Notes: generated by a model not told the origin, from the sequence alone. Positions 7,198-16,089 are shown, counted from the first letter of the stretch. The stretch is 64,000 nt of DNA from UBA5972 sp964637875 (GCA_964637875.1 CAZWXK010000009.1:1-64000), one strand, 5' to 3'. Program-made: numbers and translations.

Positions 7198-9450
7198 ATG
7201 GGACGGGCCGGAACCATCGCACGTCGCAGCTTCATGATAGGCTCGGCCGCCATTCTGGGCGGTATCGCCTTTGGCACCTGGAAGCTGCGACAGGAACCGC
7301 CAAATCCCCTGATTCCCGGCGCGGGGCAGGAAACCCTCAACCCCTATATCCTGATCGACGGCAGCGGCGTGACCATCATCACCCCACGGGCCGAGATGGG
7401 GCAAGGCAACCAGACCACGCTGGCGGCCATGGTGGCAGAGGAGCTCGACCTTGCATGGGGCGATTTTCGCATCATGCACGGCCCGCCGGCGGCGGCGTAT
7501 GCAAACCGGGTATTGCTGGGGGCCGGTCTGCCGATCAAGGACTACGAGGAGCGCTCGTCCATCCAGCAGATGTTCGAACGCGTACTGGAAGACGTGCCCA
7601 AGCTGCTGGCATTGCAGGTCACTGGCGGCTCGACCGCGATGCGGGACGGTTTCGTCAAGATGCGCGTGGCCGGGGCGTCGGCGCGCGCGGTTCTGGTTGC
7701 GGCGGCGGCTCGGAAATGGAAGGTGGACGAAGCGCGCCTGAGCACCCGCGACGGCGTGGTTCTGGGACCCGACGGGAAACGGGCAACCTATGGCGAGCTC
7801 GCCCCTCTGGCGACGGATATCGCGCCCCCGCAGAACCCGCCCCTCAAACCCGCCGGCCTGTGGCGTTATCTGGGGAAATCGATGCCCCGGCTCGACCAGC
7901 GCGCAAAGGTTACCGGAACGGCCCAATACGCCATCGACACCCGTCTTGAAGGCATGCTGTTTGCGACCATCCGCATCAATCCGCGCCTGGGCGGAGAAAT
8001 GCGCGGCTTCGATGCGTCACGGGCCAGAACAATGCCCGGCGTGAAAAAGATCGTTGATCTGGGAAATGGTGTAGGTGTCATCGCCACCAACAGCTGGCTG
8101 GCCTTCCAGGCAGCCGAGGCGATCGCGGTCAATTGGGGCCAGGCACCGTACCCCGCTGACACCGATGCCATATTTGCGCGTATCGAACAGGCTTTCTCGC
8201 AACCCGCAAATGCCTCGCTGCGCGACGACGGCGACCCTGACCGGGTTTTCGCGGCTGCGTCAGCCGATCAGATCATCAGCGCCGAATATCGGGCGCCGTT
8301 TCTGGCGCACACGACGATGGAGCCGATGAACGCAACCGCCTTTCTCGACGGCGACCGGCTCAGGATCTCGGCAGGAAACCAGTCTCCGGTCATCAACCGG
8401 AACAAGGCGGCCGAGGCCGTCGGCCTGCCGCCCGAGGCAGTCGAGCTGACCACGCCGTTCCTGGGTGGCGGTTTCGGTCGGCGCAGCGAGTACGATTTCA
8501 GCAGATATGCGGCCCTGATGGCCAAGGCGATGCCCGGCACACCCGTCAAGACGACCTGGCGGCGCGAAGAGGATATCACCCATGACTTTTACCGCCCGGG
8601 CGCCCTGGCGCGGTTTCGCGCCGTCATGGGCAAGGACAGGCCTGTTGCCCTGGAAGGGCGGATCGCCGCGCCCTCGGTCACGCGCCAGTCCTCGGCCCGG
8701 CTTGCCGGGTTCTCGCCGCCGGGTCCCGATCGGGGCCTTGTGGAAGGGGCCTTTGATCAACCCTATGGCATCCCCGATTACAGGATCATCGGCCATATCG
8801 CGGATCTCGATATCCCGGTGGGCTATTGGCGCTCGGTCGGGAATTCCTATAACGGTTTTTTCCACGAGTGTTTTCTTGACGAACTGGCTGCTGCCCAGGG
8901 CCTCGACCCGGTCGAGATGCGCCTGCGCCTGATGAAGGGTGTCCATGAACCCTCGTTGAAGGTCGTCGAAAAGGTTGCCGAAATGGCCCGGTGGGAGGGG
9001 AGCACCGCCAGCGGAGTTGGCCGGGGCATTGCCTTTACCTATTCCTTTGGTGCGCCAACGGCCGAAATCGTCGAGGTGCGCGACAGCCCCGAGGGCATTC
9101 GGATCACCAATGTCTGGGCGGCAACCGATGTCGGGGTGGCGCTGGATCCCCGCAACATTCGCGGCCAGATCATGTCGGGTGTGATCTATGGCCTTTCCGC
9201 CGCGGTGATGGGCGAGATCACCTTTGCCGACGGCATGGTCGAACAGCAGAATTTTCCCGACTACGACGCGCTGCGCATGAACAACGCGCCCGCGATTTCT
9301 GTCGAGGTCCTGGAAAACAAGAAACGCCTCTGCGGCATTGGCGAGCCCGGAACGCCCCCCGCCATGCCCGCGCTTGCCAATGCCGTTTTCGACCTGACCG
9401 GCAAACGGGCACGCGAACTTCCGTTGAACCGGATATTTGATTTCGCCTGA
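7198..9450 (+). CDS. iorB: Molybdopterin-binding subunit of an isoquinoline 1-oxidoreductase-like hydroxylase
   Basis: Catalytic molybdenum subunit of 750 residues. A twin-arginine signal (ARRSFMIGSAAILGG, residues 8-22) indicates periplasmic export or membrane attachment, and IorA would have to travel with it because it has no signal of its own. The expected XDH-family features are present: FLGGGFGRRSEYD (molybdopterin contact) and, near the end, CGIGEPGTPP with the conserved active-site Glu. The family uses a molybdopterin cytosine dinucleotide cofactor. No XdhC-like maturation gene is adjacent. The Ior-type assignment rests on subunit layout; the substrate cannot be read from sequence. Confidence 0.87.
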   Translation: MGRAGTIARRSFMIGSAAILGGIAFGTWKLRQEPPNPLIPGAGQETLNPYILIDGSGVTIITPRAEMGQGNQTTLAAMVAEELDLAWGDFRIMHGPPAAAYANRVLLGAGLPIKDYEERSSIQQMFERVLEDVPKLLALQVTGGSTAMRDGFVKMRVAGASARAVLVAAAARKWKVDEARLSTRDGVVLGPDGKRATYGELAPLATDIAPPQNPPLKPAGLWRYLGKSMPRLDQRAKVTGTAQYAIDTRLEGMLFATIRINPRLGGEMRGFDASRARTMPGVKKIVDLGNGVGVIATNSWLAFQAAEAIAVNWGQAPYPADTDAIFARIEQAFSQPANASLRDDGDPDRVFAAASADQIISAEYRAPFLAHTTMEPMNATAFLDGDRLRISAGNQSPVINRNKAAEAVGLPPEAVELTTPFLGGGFGRRSEYDFSRYAALMAKAMPGTPVKTTWRREEDITHDFYRPGALARFRAVMGKDRPVALEGRIAAPSVTRQSSARLAGFSPPGPDRGLVEGAFDQPYGIPDYRIIGHIADLDIPVGYWRSVGNSYNGFFHECFLDELAAAQGLDPVEMRLRLMKGVHEPSLKVVEKVAEMARWEGSTASGVGRGIAFTYSFGAPTAEIVEVRDSPEGIRITNVWAATDVGVALDPRNIRGQIMSGVIYGLSAAVMGEITFADGMVEQQNFPDYDALRMNNAPAISVEVLENKKRLCGIGEPGTPPAMPALANAVFDLTGKRARELPLNRIFDFA

Positions 9451-9912
9451 TTTCGCGGGTCCGGCCCCGGCTTGTCTCCGGTTTCACCCCGCCCCGGGGA
9501 CGGGTGACGTTTCACGCCCCCGGAAGGTGCCGGAGGATCTTGCACATGTATGATCCAACGCGACACACCCGGCGGACGTGGATGCGATCGGACGCACCAG
9601 AGCGCAACCTCGACTGGATGACGGATTGGTGACCGGTCATGAAAGAAATTGACGGCGGTCAAGATTTCCCGGACCTTCACGCGGGAATGGCTTTTGGGCC
9701 GGACAACTCGCGCATGACGGATGTCAGCACGCTGGCGTCCTGCACTGCCGCAAGGAATCACGGAAAAGTGTTTCGTTCGGCCGCACGCGCCAGCCTGCAC
9801 CCCGTTTTCGCAGCAGGGCCTTGATCTGAATCAAGGAAGCTATCGCAAATGCCACGTTATTCACGTATGAATGCCAGCAGCCACAAACCGCAATGTCCCG
9901 TAGAGAGTTTTC
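9451..9912. other. Gene-free stretch between iorB and the fnr-type gene
   Basis: 462 bp without a convincing coding sequence. It begins with a GC-rich palindrome at 9485-9506 (CACCC...GGGTG around CCCCGGGG) that may end the ior transcript. Its second half holds the FNR-type promoter annotated separately. I see nothing else in the middle part. Confidence 0.6.
9821..9863 (+). promoter_or_regulatory. FNR box with class II-spaced promoter
   Basis: TTGATCTGAATCAA (9821-9834) matches the full FNR/Anr/FixK consensus TTGAT-N4-ATCAA on both arms. A TATTCA at 9858-9863 is a possible -10 element. A start site about 7 nt after it would put the box centre near -42, the geometry of class II activation by FNR-type proteins. 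The site is 78 bp upstream of the Crp/Fnr gene, so autoregulation or control by another FNR family member is likely. Confidence 0.75.
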
Positions 9913-10686
9913 ATGTCCGACATTCCCCCGCAATGCCAGTTTTGCGCCCTGCACCAGCACAACGGGTTCTTCTGTTCGGTTCTGAATGACAGCGAAATCA
10001 ACCGTCTGTCCGCGCATTCCCGACCGACCAGGCTGAAGCGCGGCGAGCCGGTTCGCGCCGCGATGATCGAAAGCTGGCCCGTGATCGGCATCTGCGAGGG
10101 TATCATCGGTGTGCGACGCGTTCACCCGGACGGGCGGGGAACGATCGCGGCGTTCTTCATTGATGGCGATATCGTCGATCTCAGAGGGGCGCCGGAAAAC
10201 ATGGCCGACGGCCTGTCGGCGCTGACCGAAACCGCGATCTGCCATCTTTCACCCGGCGCCTTTGACGAGATCCTAAGTACCAACCCGGATGCCCGCATGA
10301 TCGCCTGGAAGAGCCTGCAGGCCCAGAGTTTCCGTGTCATCGAACACTCGGCAGAGCTGGCCAAGAAACAGGCCATGGAAAAGATCGCCTGGTTCATCGC
10401 CGAATTCCGTTCGCTCCACCGGGTTGACGGAACAAAAGGATCGACCCGGTTCTTTCGCATGCCCTTCCGCCATGTCGATCTTGCCGATTATCTGGGCCTT
10501 CAGCCCGAAACCATCAGCCGCGGTTTTCGGTCGCTGCGAGACAGGAAAGTGATCAGGATGCTGCCCGACTCGATGATCGAGATCGTCGACCCCGATGCCC
10601 TGTTCGCGATGGCCTATGGGCCCGAGGGTGCCCGCGCGACAAGCGGGCAGGATCCGGCTTCGTTGCGTGTTCTGAAGGCTTCCTGA
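9913..10686 (+). CDS. Crp/Fnr-family transcriptional regulator with FNR-like cysteines
   Basis: A 257-residue regulator with an N-terminal cyclic-nucleotide-binding-type beta barrel, a long dimer helix around 130-165 and a C-terminal winged helix (about 185-220). The recognition helix reads QPETISRGFRSL, with E199, S202 and R203 spaced as in FNR, predicting TTGAT half-sites like the box upstream of its own gene. Cysteines C8, C11, C21 and C110 are placed roughly as the [4Fe-4S] ligands of FNR (CX2C, a third near 20-30, and one in the barrel); C61 is extra. An oxygen- or NO-sensing role is therefore plausible. It could instead belong to the DNR/NNR subgroup. No respiratory genes adjoin it. Confidence 0.85.
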   Translation: MSDIPPQCQFCALHQHNGFFCSVLNDSEINRLSAHSRPTRLKRGEPVRAAMIESWPVIGICEGIIGVRRVHPDGRGTIAAFFIDGDIVDLRGAPENMADGLSALTETAICHLSPGAFDEILSTNPDARMIAWKSLQAQSFRVIEHSAELAKKQAMEKIAWFIAEFRSLHRVDGTKGSTRFFRMPFRHVDLADYLGLQPETISRGFRSLRDRKVIRMLPDSMIEIVDPDALFAMAYGPEGARATSGQDPASLRVLKAS

Positions 10687-10747
10687 CCCATCCCGACCAG
10701 GGCGGCCCGGCTGTGGGCGCGCCGCGCCCCGCCCGTTGCCCCGCCCG

Positions 10748-12049
10748 TTACTGCGCAGCGCGTGCCGACGGATTGTTGGGATGCGTCGTCCAGTTGGCGT
10801 ATTCGCGCACGACCTCGCCTGTGCGGGGGTCGGTTTCGCCGATTTCCAGCTGGCGCATGGTGATGCACCCCTCGACCGGGCAGACATTGACGCACAGGTT
10901 GCAGGCAACGCATTCTTCATCCTTGACGGTGAATACACGGTCATCCGACATGGCGATGGCCTGGTGGCTGGTATCCTCGCAGGCGATATGGCAGCGGCCG
11001 CATTTGATGCAGCTGTCCTGATCGATCACCGCCTTGGTGACATAGTTCAGGTTCAGGTCGTTCCAGTCCTTGACCTTGGGAACGGCGCGGCCGACGATCT
11101 CGTCAATCGAGGAAATGCCCTTTTCATCCATATATTGCGAGAGGCCCGAGATCATTTCCTGTACGATCTTGAAGCCATAGGTCATCGCGGCCGTGCAGAC
11201 CTGCACATTGCCGGCCCCCAACGCCATGAATTCGGCCGCGTCACGCCATGTGCTTACGCCGCCAATGCCGCTGATGGGCAGATCGGCGGTTTCGGGATGG
11301 CGGGCAATTTCCGCCACCATGTTCAGCGCGATCGGCTTCACCGCCGGGCCGCAATAGCCGCCATGGGCACCCCAGCCGTCGATTGTCGGTTCGGGTGCGA
11401 AACTGTCCAGATCGACGCTGGTGATCGAATTGATCGTGTTGATCAGGCTGACGGCATCGGCGCCGCCGCGTTTGGCCGCCTCGGCCGGGCGACGGATATC
11501 GGTGATGTTCGGGGTCAGCTTGACGATCACCGGCATGCGGGTGTTCTGCTTGACCCAGCGGGTGACCATCTCGATATATTCGGGCACCTGGCCGACGGCG
11601 CTGCCCATGCCGCGCTCGGCCATGCCGTGGGGGCAGCCGAAATTCAGCTCGACCCCGTCGGCACCCGTTTCCTCGACCAGGGGCAGGATGCGCTTCCAGG
11701 GCTCTTCCTCGCAGGGCACCATCAGGCTGACCACCAGCGCGCGGTCGGGCCAGTCGCGCTTGACCGCCTTGATTTCGCGCAGATTCACATCCAGCGGCCG
11801 GTCGGTAATCAGTTCGATGTTGTTGAGGCCCAGCAGCCGGCGATCGGGGCCGTAGATCGCCCCATAGCGTGGGCCGTTGACATTGACGACGGGCGGGCCG
11901 TCTTCGCCCAGGGTTTTCCACACGACACCGCCCCAGCCGGCCTGATAGGCGCGGCGGACGTTGTATTCCTTGTCGGTCGGCGGCGCGCTGGCCAGCCAGA
12001 ACGGATTGGGGGATTTGATCCCAACGAAGGTGCTTGTCAGATCAGCCAT
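10748..12049 (-). CDS. preA: NAD-dependent dihydropyrimidine dehydrogenase subunit PreA
   Basis: Reduces uracil and thymine to their 5,6-dihydro forms in the reductive pyrimidine degradation pathway. The 433-residue protein has an FMN-binding dihydroorotate dehydrogenase-like barrel (LNFGCPHGM at 135-143 contains the active-site region; PISGIGG at 258-264 binds FMN phosphate) followed by a two-cluster ferredoxin domain with C347/C350/C353/C357 and C380/C383/C386/C390. It lies 14 bp downstream of preT, and the pair forms the complete enzyme. The dihydropyrimidinase and beta-ureidopropionase genes expected for the next steps are not in this window. Confidence 0.94.
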   Translation of the reverse strand: MADLTSTFVGIKSPNPFWLASAPPTDKEYNVRRAYQAGWGGVVWKTLGEDGPPVVNVNGPRYGAIYGPDRRLLGLNNIELITDRPLDVNLREIKAVKRDWPDRALVVSLMVPCEEEPWKRILPLVEETGADGVELNFGCPHGMAERGMGSAVGQVPEYIEMVTRWVKQNTRMPVIVKLTPNITDIRRPAEAAKRGGADAVSLINTINSITSVDLDSFAPEPTIDGWGAHGGYCGPAVKPIALNMVAEIARHPETADLPISGIGGVSTWRDAAEFMALGAGNVQVCTAAMTYGFKIVQEMISGLSQYMDEKGISSIDEIVGRAVPKVKDWNDLNLNYVTKAVIDQDSCIKCGRCHIACEDTSHQAIAMSDDRVFTVKDEECVACNLCVNVCPVEGCITMRQLEIGETDPRTGEVVREYANWTTHPNNPSARAAQ

Positions 12050-12063
12050 GTCTCGATCCTCCC

Positions 12064-13386
12064 TCAGGCGCCCAGCGCCGCGTGAATGTCTTCGGCCGCG
12101 TCACGACCCTCGGCCACGGCCGTCACCGTCAGGTCGTCGCCACCGCTGGCACAGTCACCGCCGGCCCAGATGCCGGCCAGCGATGTGCGGCCGTGCTCGT
12201 CAACGGCAATCTTGCGCCCCTCCAGCGCCAGCGCCTCGGGCTGACCCGACAGCGTCTGACCAATGGCGCGCAGCACCTGATCCGCGGCGATCTCGAATGT
12301 CTCGCCGGTTTCGACCAGCTTGCCGCCCTCGCTGCGGGTGCGCACAAAGACGACGCCGGTATCGGTGATTTCCCTTGGCGCGGCATTGTAGATGATGCGC
12401 ACGCCCTTTGAGGTGGCCAGGTTCTGTTCGAATTCCGAGGCCGCCATCGCCGCCTTGTCGCGGCGATAGACCATCGTGACCTCGTCCGCGCCCAGCAGCC
12501 GGGCCTGCACGGCCGCGTCGATGGCCGTCATGCCGCCGCCAATGACGACAACCCGCCGCCCGACGGGAATGTCGGTCTTGTCGGCAGACTGGCGAAGCTC
12601 GGCGATCCAGTCAACGGCATCCTGCACGCCGGGGCGATCGGCGCCGTCAATGGCCAGCGCATTGACGCCGGCCAGACCGATGCCAAGGAACACGGCGTCG
12701 TGATCGCGTTGCAGATCCTCAAGCGACAGATCGCTACCCAGCCTCTTGCCCAGCACCACCTTGATGCCGCCAATGCCGAGCACCCAGTCAAGTTCCTTCT
12801 GCGCGAAATCATCGGGCGCCTTGTAGGCGGCGATGCCGAATTCGTTCAGGCCGCCGGCCTTGGGGCGGGCGTCATATATCGTGACCTCGTGCCCCTTCAT
12901 CGCCAGACGATGCGCACATGCCAGACCGGCCGGGCCGGCACCCACAACGGCAACATGCCTGCCGGTCGGGGCCGCGCGTTCAAAGGGGTGCGAATTGCGC
13001 GCCATCAGGCGATCGGTGGCAAAGCGCTGCAGGCGGCCGATTTCAACAGGCTTGCCCTCGGCCACCTCGCGCACACAGACCTCTTCGCACAGGGTTTCGG
13101 TGGGGCAGACGCGGGCGCACATGCCGCCGAGGATGTTCTGTGCAAATATCGTGCGCGCTGCGGCCTCGGGCGTGCCGGTGGAAATCTGCCGGATGAACAG
13201 CGGAATGTCGATCGTTGTCGGGCAGGCCTGCATGCAGGGCGCGTCATGGCAGAAATAACAGCGGTCCGATTCCACCAGCGCCTGATGATCGTCAAGCGGC
13301 GGATGCAGATCGGCAAAATTCGCCGCGATCTGCTCGGCCGAAAGGCGGCCCGCGGCAAGGCCGGGCGTCAAAGGGTCAGATGGCAT
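12064..13386 (-). CDS. preT: NAD-dependent dihydropyrimidine dehydrogenase subunit PreT
   Basis: FAD- and Fe-S-containing electron-entry subunit (440 residues) that passes electrons from NADH to PreA. The N-terminal cluster-binding domain shows C43, C46, C51 and C55 (CYFCHDAPCMQAC). The FAD-binding GAGPAGLACAHRLA and a second Rossmann motif VVVIGGGMTAIDAA for NAD follow, as in the small-subunit glutamate synthase family. The ATG at 13386 begins the homologous region; the frame is open further upstream but carries no family sequence. Coupling with preA and a RutR-like palindrome 55 bp upstream support a pyrimidine role. Confidence 0.92.
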   Translation of the reverse strand: MPSDPLTPGLAAGRLSAEQIAANFADLHPPLDDHQALVESDRCYFCHDAPCMQACPTTIDIPLFIRQISTGTPEAAARTIFAQNILGGMCARVCPTETLCEEVCVREVAEGKPVEIGRLQRFATDRLMARNSHPFERAAPTGRHVAVVGAGPAGLACAHRLAMKGHEVTIYDARPKAGGLNEFGIAAYKAPDDFAQKELDWVLGIGGIKVVLGKRLGSDLSLEDLQRDHDAVFLGIGLAGVNALAIDGADRPGVQDAVDWIAELRQSADKTDIPVGRRVVVIGGGMTAIDAAVQARLLGADEVTMVYRRDKAAMAASEFEQNLATSKGVRIIYNAAPREITDTGVVFVRTRSEGGKLVETGETFEIAADQVLRAIGQTLSGQPEALALEGRKIAVDEHGRTSLAGIWAGGDCASGGDDLTVTAVAEGRDAAEDIHAALGA

Positions 13387-13440
13387 GTTTTCAGTCCCTG
13401 TTGATGATTGTTTGCCCCGATCCTGCCACAGAGGTATTTT

Positions 13441-13456
13441 TTTATCAACTGGTAAA
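13441..13456. promoter_or_regulatory. RutR-like palindromic operator upstream of preTA
   Basis: TTTATCAACTGGTAAA matches 11 of the 14 fixed positions of the E. coli RutR consensus TTGACCA-N2-TGGTCAA. RutR is the uracil/thymine-responsive TetR regulator of pyrimidine catabolism. The site lies 55 bp upstream of the preT start, so repression of preTA relieved by pyrimidine is a reasonable inference. Confidence 0.5.
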
Positions 13457-13492
13457 AGTTTTGCCCCGGCCGGGCGTTGCGCCTTTCTTTTC

Positions 13493-13521
13493 TTGACTCC
13501 CCGCCCCCACCCCACTATGCC
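13493..13521 (+). promoter_or_regulatory. Sigma70-type promoter for the ffh operon
   Basis: -35 TTGACT (13493-13498), a 17-bp spacer and -10 TATGCC (13516-13521), about 170 bp before ffh. Hexamers and spacing are good for a GC-rich alphaproteobacterium. Activity is not shown by sequence alone. Confidence 0.5.
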
Positions 13522-13693
13522 CGCGCACAAATCCACGGAAGTGCCAGCGCTTCCGGTCCGCAGGCCACCACGCCCGGATCGCCACCCGTCAGCGAGTTTC
13601 GCCCGCGGGTGTGTTTGTCGTTTGGCGAAACCGCCCCCATATGCCAAGGCATGAACAGGGGCATGAACAGAAATGGCCAAGGAGGGCCGGTTG

Positions 13694-15205
13694 ATGTTTG
13701 AAAGTCTTTCAGACCGCCTTTCCGGCGTCTTCGACAAGCTGACAAAACAGGGTGCGCTGTCCGAGGCCGATGTTGCAACCGCCCTGCGCGAGGTGCGTGT
13801 CGCCCTGCTGGAGGCCGACGTCTCGCTGCCGGTCGCGCGCGATTTCGTCAAGCGCGTGCAGAAAAAGGCCACCGGCCAGGCGGTGACGAAATCGGTCACG
13901 CCGGGCCAGCAGGTGGTCAAGATCGTCCATGACGAGCTGGTCGCATTTCTGGCCGGCGATGATGCAAATGCCGGCGAGCTCAAGGTTGACAACCCGCCTG
14001 CCCCGATCCTGATGGTCGGGCTTCAAGGCTCGGGCAAGACGACAACGACGGCCAAGCTGGCCAAGCGGCTGACCGAAAAGAACGGCAAGCGCGTGCTGAT
14101 GGCCAGCCTCGACATCTATCGCCCCGCGGCCATGGAGCAGCTGGCCGTGCTGGGGCGTCAGATCAATGTCGATACCCTGCCCATCGTCAAGGGCGAAAAA
14201 CCCGCCGATATTGCACGACGCGCCAAACAGCAGGCCACGCTGGGCGGCTATGACGTCTATATCCTCGACACCGCCGGACGCCTGCATATCGACCAGGCGC
14301 TGATGGACGAGGTGCAGGCCGTGCGCGACATCGCCACCCCGCGCGAAACCCTGCTGGTGGTCGATGGCCTGACCGGGCAGGACGCGGTGAATGTCGCGCA
14401 GGAATTCGACGGCCAGATCGGCATCACCGGCGTCGTGCTGACCCGGATGGATGGCGATGGCCGGGGCGGGGCGGCGCTGTCGATGCGGGCCGTCACCGGC
14501 AAGCCGATCAAGTTTGTCGGCCTTGGCGAAAAGATGGACGCGCTCGAGGAGTTCCACCCCGACCGCATCGCCGGGCGCATCCTGGGCATGGGCGATATCG
14601 TCAGCCTGGTCGAAAAGGCGCAGGAAACCATCGAGGCCGAAAAGGCCGAACGCATGATGCGCCGCATGCGCAAGGGTCAGTTCAACATGAACGACCTCAA
14701 GATGCAGCTGGAACAGATGCTCAAGATGGGCGGCATGCAGGGCGTGATGGGCATGATGCCCGGCATGGGCAAGGTGTCGAAACAGATGGAGGCCGCCGGC
14801 CTGGACGACCGCATCCTCAAGCGTCAGATCGCGCTGATCAATTCGATGACCAAAAAGGAACGCGCCAATCCGAAAATCATGCAGGCCAGCCGCAAGAAGC
14901 GCGTGGCGCGTGGCGCCGGGCTGGAAGTGTCCGAGTTGAACAAGCTGCTCAAGATGCAGCGCCAGATGGGCGACATGATGAAGAAGATGGGCAAGCGCGG
15001 CATGCTGAAACAGGCCCTGGGCGGCATGTTCGGCAAGGGCGGCGGCATGCCTGCCGACATGGCCGCGGGCATGGACCCCAAGGCACTGGAAGCGGCCGCA
15101 AAACAGATGGGCCAGGGCGGCGCCGGTCTGCCCGGAGGTCTGCCCGGCATCGGTGGCGGCACACAGCTCCCCCCCGGCCTTTCCGGTTTCGGGAAAAAGA
15201 AATGA
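13694..15205 (+). CDS. ffh: Signal recognition particle GTPase Ffh
   Basis: Binds signal sequences of nascent membrane proteins and, with 4.5S RNA and FtsY, delivers ribosomes to SecYEG. The 503-residue protein has the N domain, the GTPase G domain (GLQGSGKTT at 109-117, then DTAGR and TRMDGDGRGG) and a very Met-rich C-terminal M domain, as expected. I chose the ATG at 13694 because AAGGAGG lies 8 bp upstream; a start 21 bp earlier would precede this ribosome-binding site. It is the first gene of a long operon, and its stop overlaps the next start (ATGA). Confidence 0.96.
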   Translation: MFESLSDRLSGVFDKLTKQGALSEADVATALREVRVALLEADVSLPVARDFVKRVQKKATGQAVTKSVTPGQQVVKIVHDELVAFLAGDDANAGELKVDNPPAPILMVGLQGSGKTTTTAKLAKRLTEKNGKRVLMASLDIYRPAAMEQLAVLGRQINVDTLPIVKGEKPADIARRAKQQATLGGYDVYILDTAGRLHIDQALMDEVQAVRDIATPRETLLVVDGLTGQDAVNVAQEFDGQIGITGVVLTRMDGDGRGGAALSMRAVTGKPIKFVGLGEKMDALEEFHPDRIAGRILGMGDIVSLVEKAQETIEAEKAERMMRRMRKGQFNMNDLKMQLEQMLKMGGMQGVMGMMPGMGKVSKQMEAAGLDDRILKRQIALINSMTKKERANPKIMQASRKKRVARGAGLEVSELNKLLKMQRQMGDMMKKMGKRGMLKQALGGMFGKGGGMPADMAAGMDPKALEAAAKQMGQGGAGLPGGLPGIGGGTQLPPGLSGFGKKK

Positions 15206-15747
15206 CCCTGATCCCCACTCTTGAAACCCCGCGCCTGACGCTGCGCGCGCCTGCCGAATCCGATCTGGATGCGGAAAGCGCGTTCTTTGCATCTGCGCGG
15301 TCGGTTCATGTGGGTGGGCCGAAGACGCGCGAAGAGGTCTGGCGCATGATCGCCACCTTTCTGGGGCACTGGCAGATCCGCGGCTATGGCTTCTGGGCCA
15401 TCGACGAAAGGGACAGCGGCCGGTATTGCGGCCGCGCGGGGCTGTGGTTTCCCGAGGGCTGGCCCGAACCCGAGATCGGCTGGGCCCTGATGGAAGGGGC
15501 CGAAGGGCGCGGCATTGCCTTTGAGGCGGCCAGTGCCGCGCGCGATTATGCCTATGACATCCTTGGCTGGGACACGGCGATCAGCCTGATCGCGCCGGAC
15601 AATGACCGTTCGATCCGGTTGGCCGAACGCATGGGCGCGCGGTTTGAACGCGAATACGAACATCCGCGTTTCGGCAGGATGCGGATCTATCGCCACCCGG
15701 CACCGGGCGGGCGCGACAATGACGGCAATGTGGAGGCCTACGCATGA
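15202..15747 (+). CDS. GNAT-family N-acetyltransferase (RimJ-like)
   Basis: A 181-residue acetyltransferase of the Acetyltransf_3 group: LETPRLTLRAP at the N-terminus, the beta4 segment PEIGWALMEGAEGRGIAFEAA around 89-109 (the acetyl-CoA pyrophosphate loop in modified form), and the late DNDRSIRLAERMGARFERE motif where the Asn-Ser-x-x-x-x-x-x-x-Gly region of RimJ/RimL sits. It overlaps ffh and the chorismate mutase gene by 4 nt on both sides, so it is translated with them. Substrate unknown; N-terminal acetylation of a ribosomal protein is a guess based on the company it keeps. Confidence 0.85.
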   Translation: MTLIPTLETPRLTLRAPAESDLDAESAFFASARSVHVGGPKTREEVWRMIATFLGHWQIRGYGFWAIDERDSGRYCGRAGLWFPEGWPEPEIGWALMEGAEGRGIAFEAASAARDYAYDILGWDTAISLIAPDNDRSIRLAERMGARFEREYEHPRFGRMRIYRHPAPGGRDNDGNVEAYA

Positions 15748-16043
15748 CTGATGACGCCATCGCCCGCGCGGCCGAGTTGCTGAAGGAACATCGCGACAGC
15801 ATCGACCGGCTGGACGCGATCCTTGTCTATACGCTGGCCGAGCGGTTCAAGCATACGCAGGGCGTCGGCCGGCTGAAGGCCGAACATGACCTGCCGCCTT
15901 CGGACCCCGCGCGCGAGGCCGAACAGATCGCCCGGTTGGAAAGACTGGCACAAGATGCCGATCTTGACCCGGAATTTGCCCGCAAGTTCCTGAACTTCAT
16001 CATCGATGAGGTCATCAGGCATCACATGAAACACAAGGAATGA
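15744..16043 (+). CDS. Chorismate mutase, AroQ type
   Basis: Converts chorismate to prephenate for phenylalanine and tyrosine. The 99-residue all-helical protein is monofunctional and of the AroQ class: HRDSIDRLDAILVYTLAERF in the first long helix (residues 15-34, with the conserved Arg and Asp) and LARKFLNFIIDEVIRHHM-like C-terminal helix. Its start overlaps the acetyltransferase stop. Its place between ffh and rpsP is a familiar alphaproteobacterial arrangement. There is no sign of fusion to prephenate dehydratase. Confidence 0.88.
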   Translation: MTDDAIARAAELLKEHRDSIDRLDAILVYTLAERFKHTQGVGRLKAEHDLPPSDPAREAEQIARLERLAQDADLDPEFARKFLNFIIDEVIRHHMKHKE

Positions 16044-16089
16044 ACGGGGAAGCCCCCCTTCGGATAGCTGAAAACAGGAGAAACCCATC

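Larger units (their letters stand above)
13387..13693. other. Divergent preT / ffh intergenic region
   Basis: 307 bp without genes. It carries a RutR-like operator at 13441-13456 on the preT side and a sigma70-type promoter for ffh at 13493-13521, both listed separately. A small hairpin (GGAAG...CTTCC, about 13538-13556) lies in the presumed ffh leader. I looked for the conserved apical loop of 4.5S RNA and did not find it. Confidence 0.6.

Noticed and set aside
9261..9800. 179-residue minus-strand frame over the end of iorB and the following gap
   Set aside because: Half of it is antisense to iorB, there is no ribosome-binding site, and no family is visible.
13522..13690. Possible 4.5S RNA gene before ffh
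   Set aside because: Small hairpins are present, but the conserved GGAAGGAAGCAG-type apical loop of SRP RNA is absent.
13709..15292. 527-residue open frame antisense to ffh
   Set aside because: Mirror of a strongly supported gene; composition is that of a shadow frame (His/Leu/Gln-rich), with no recognisable domain.
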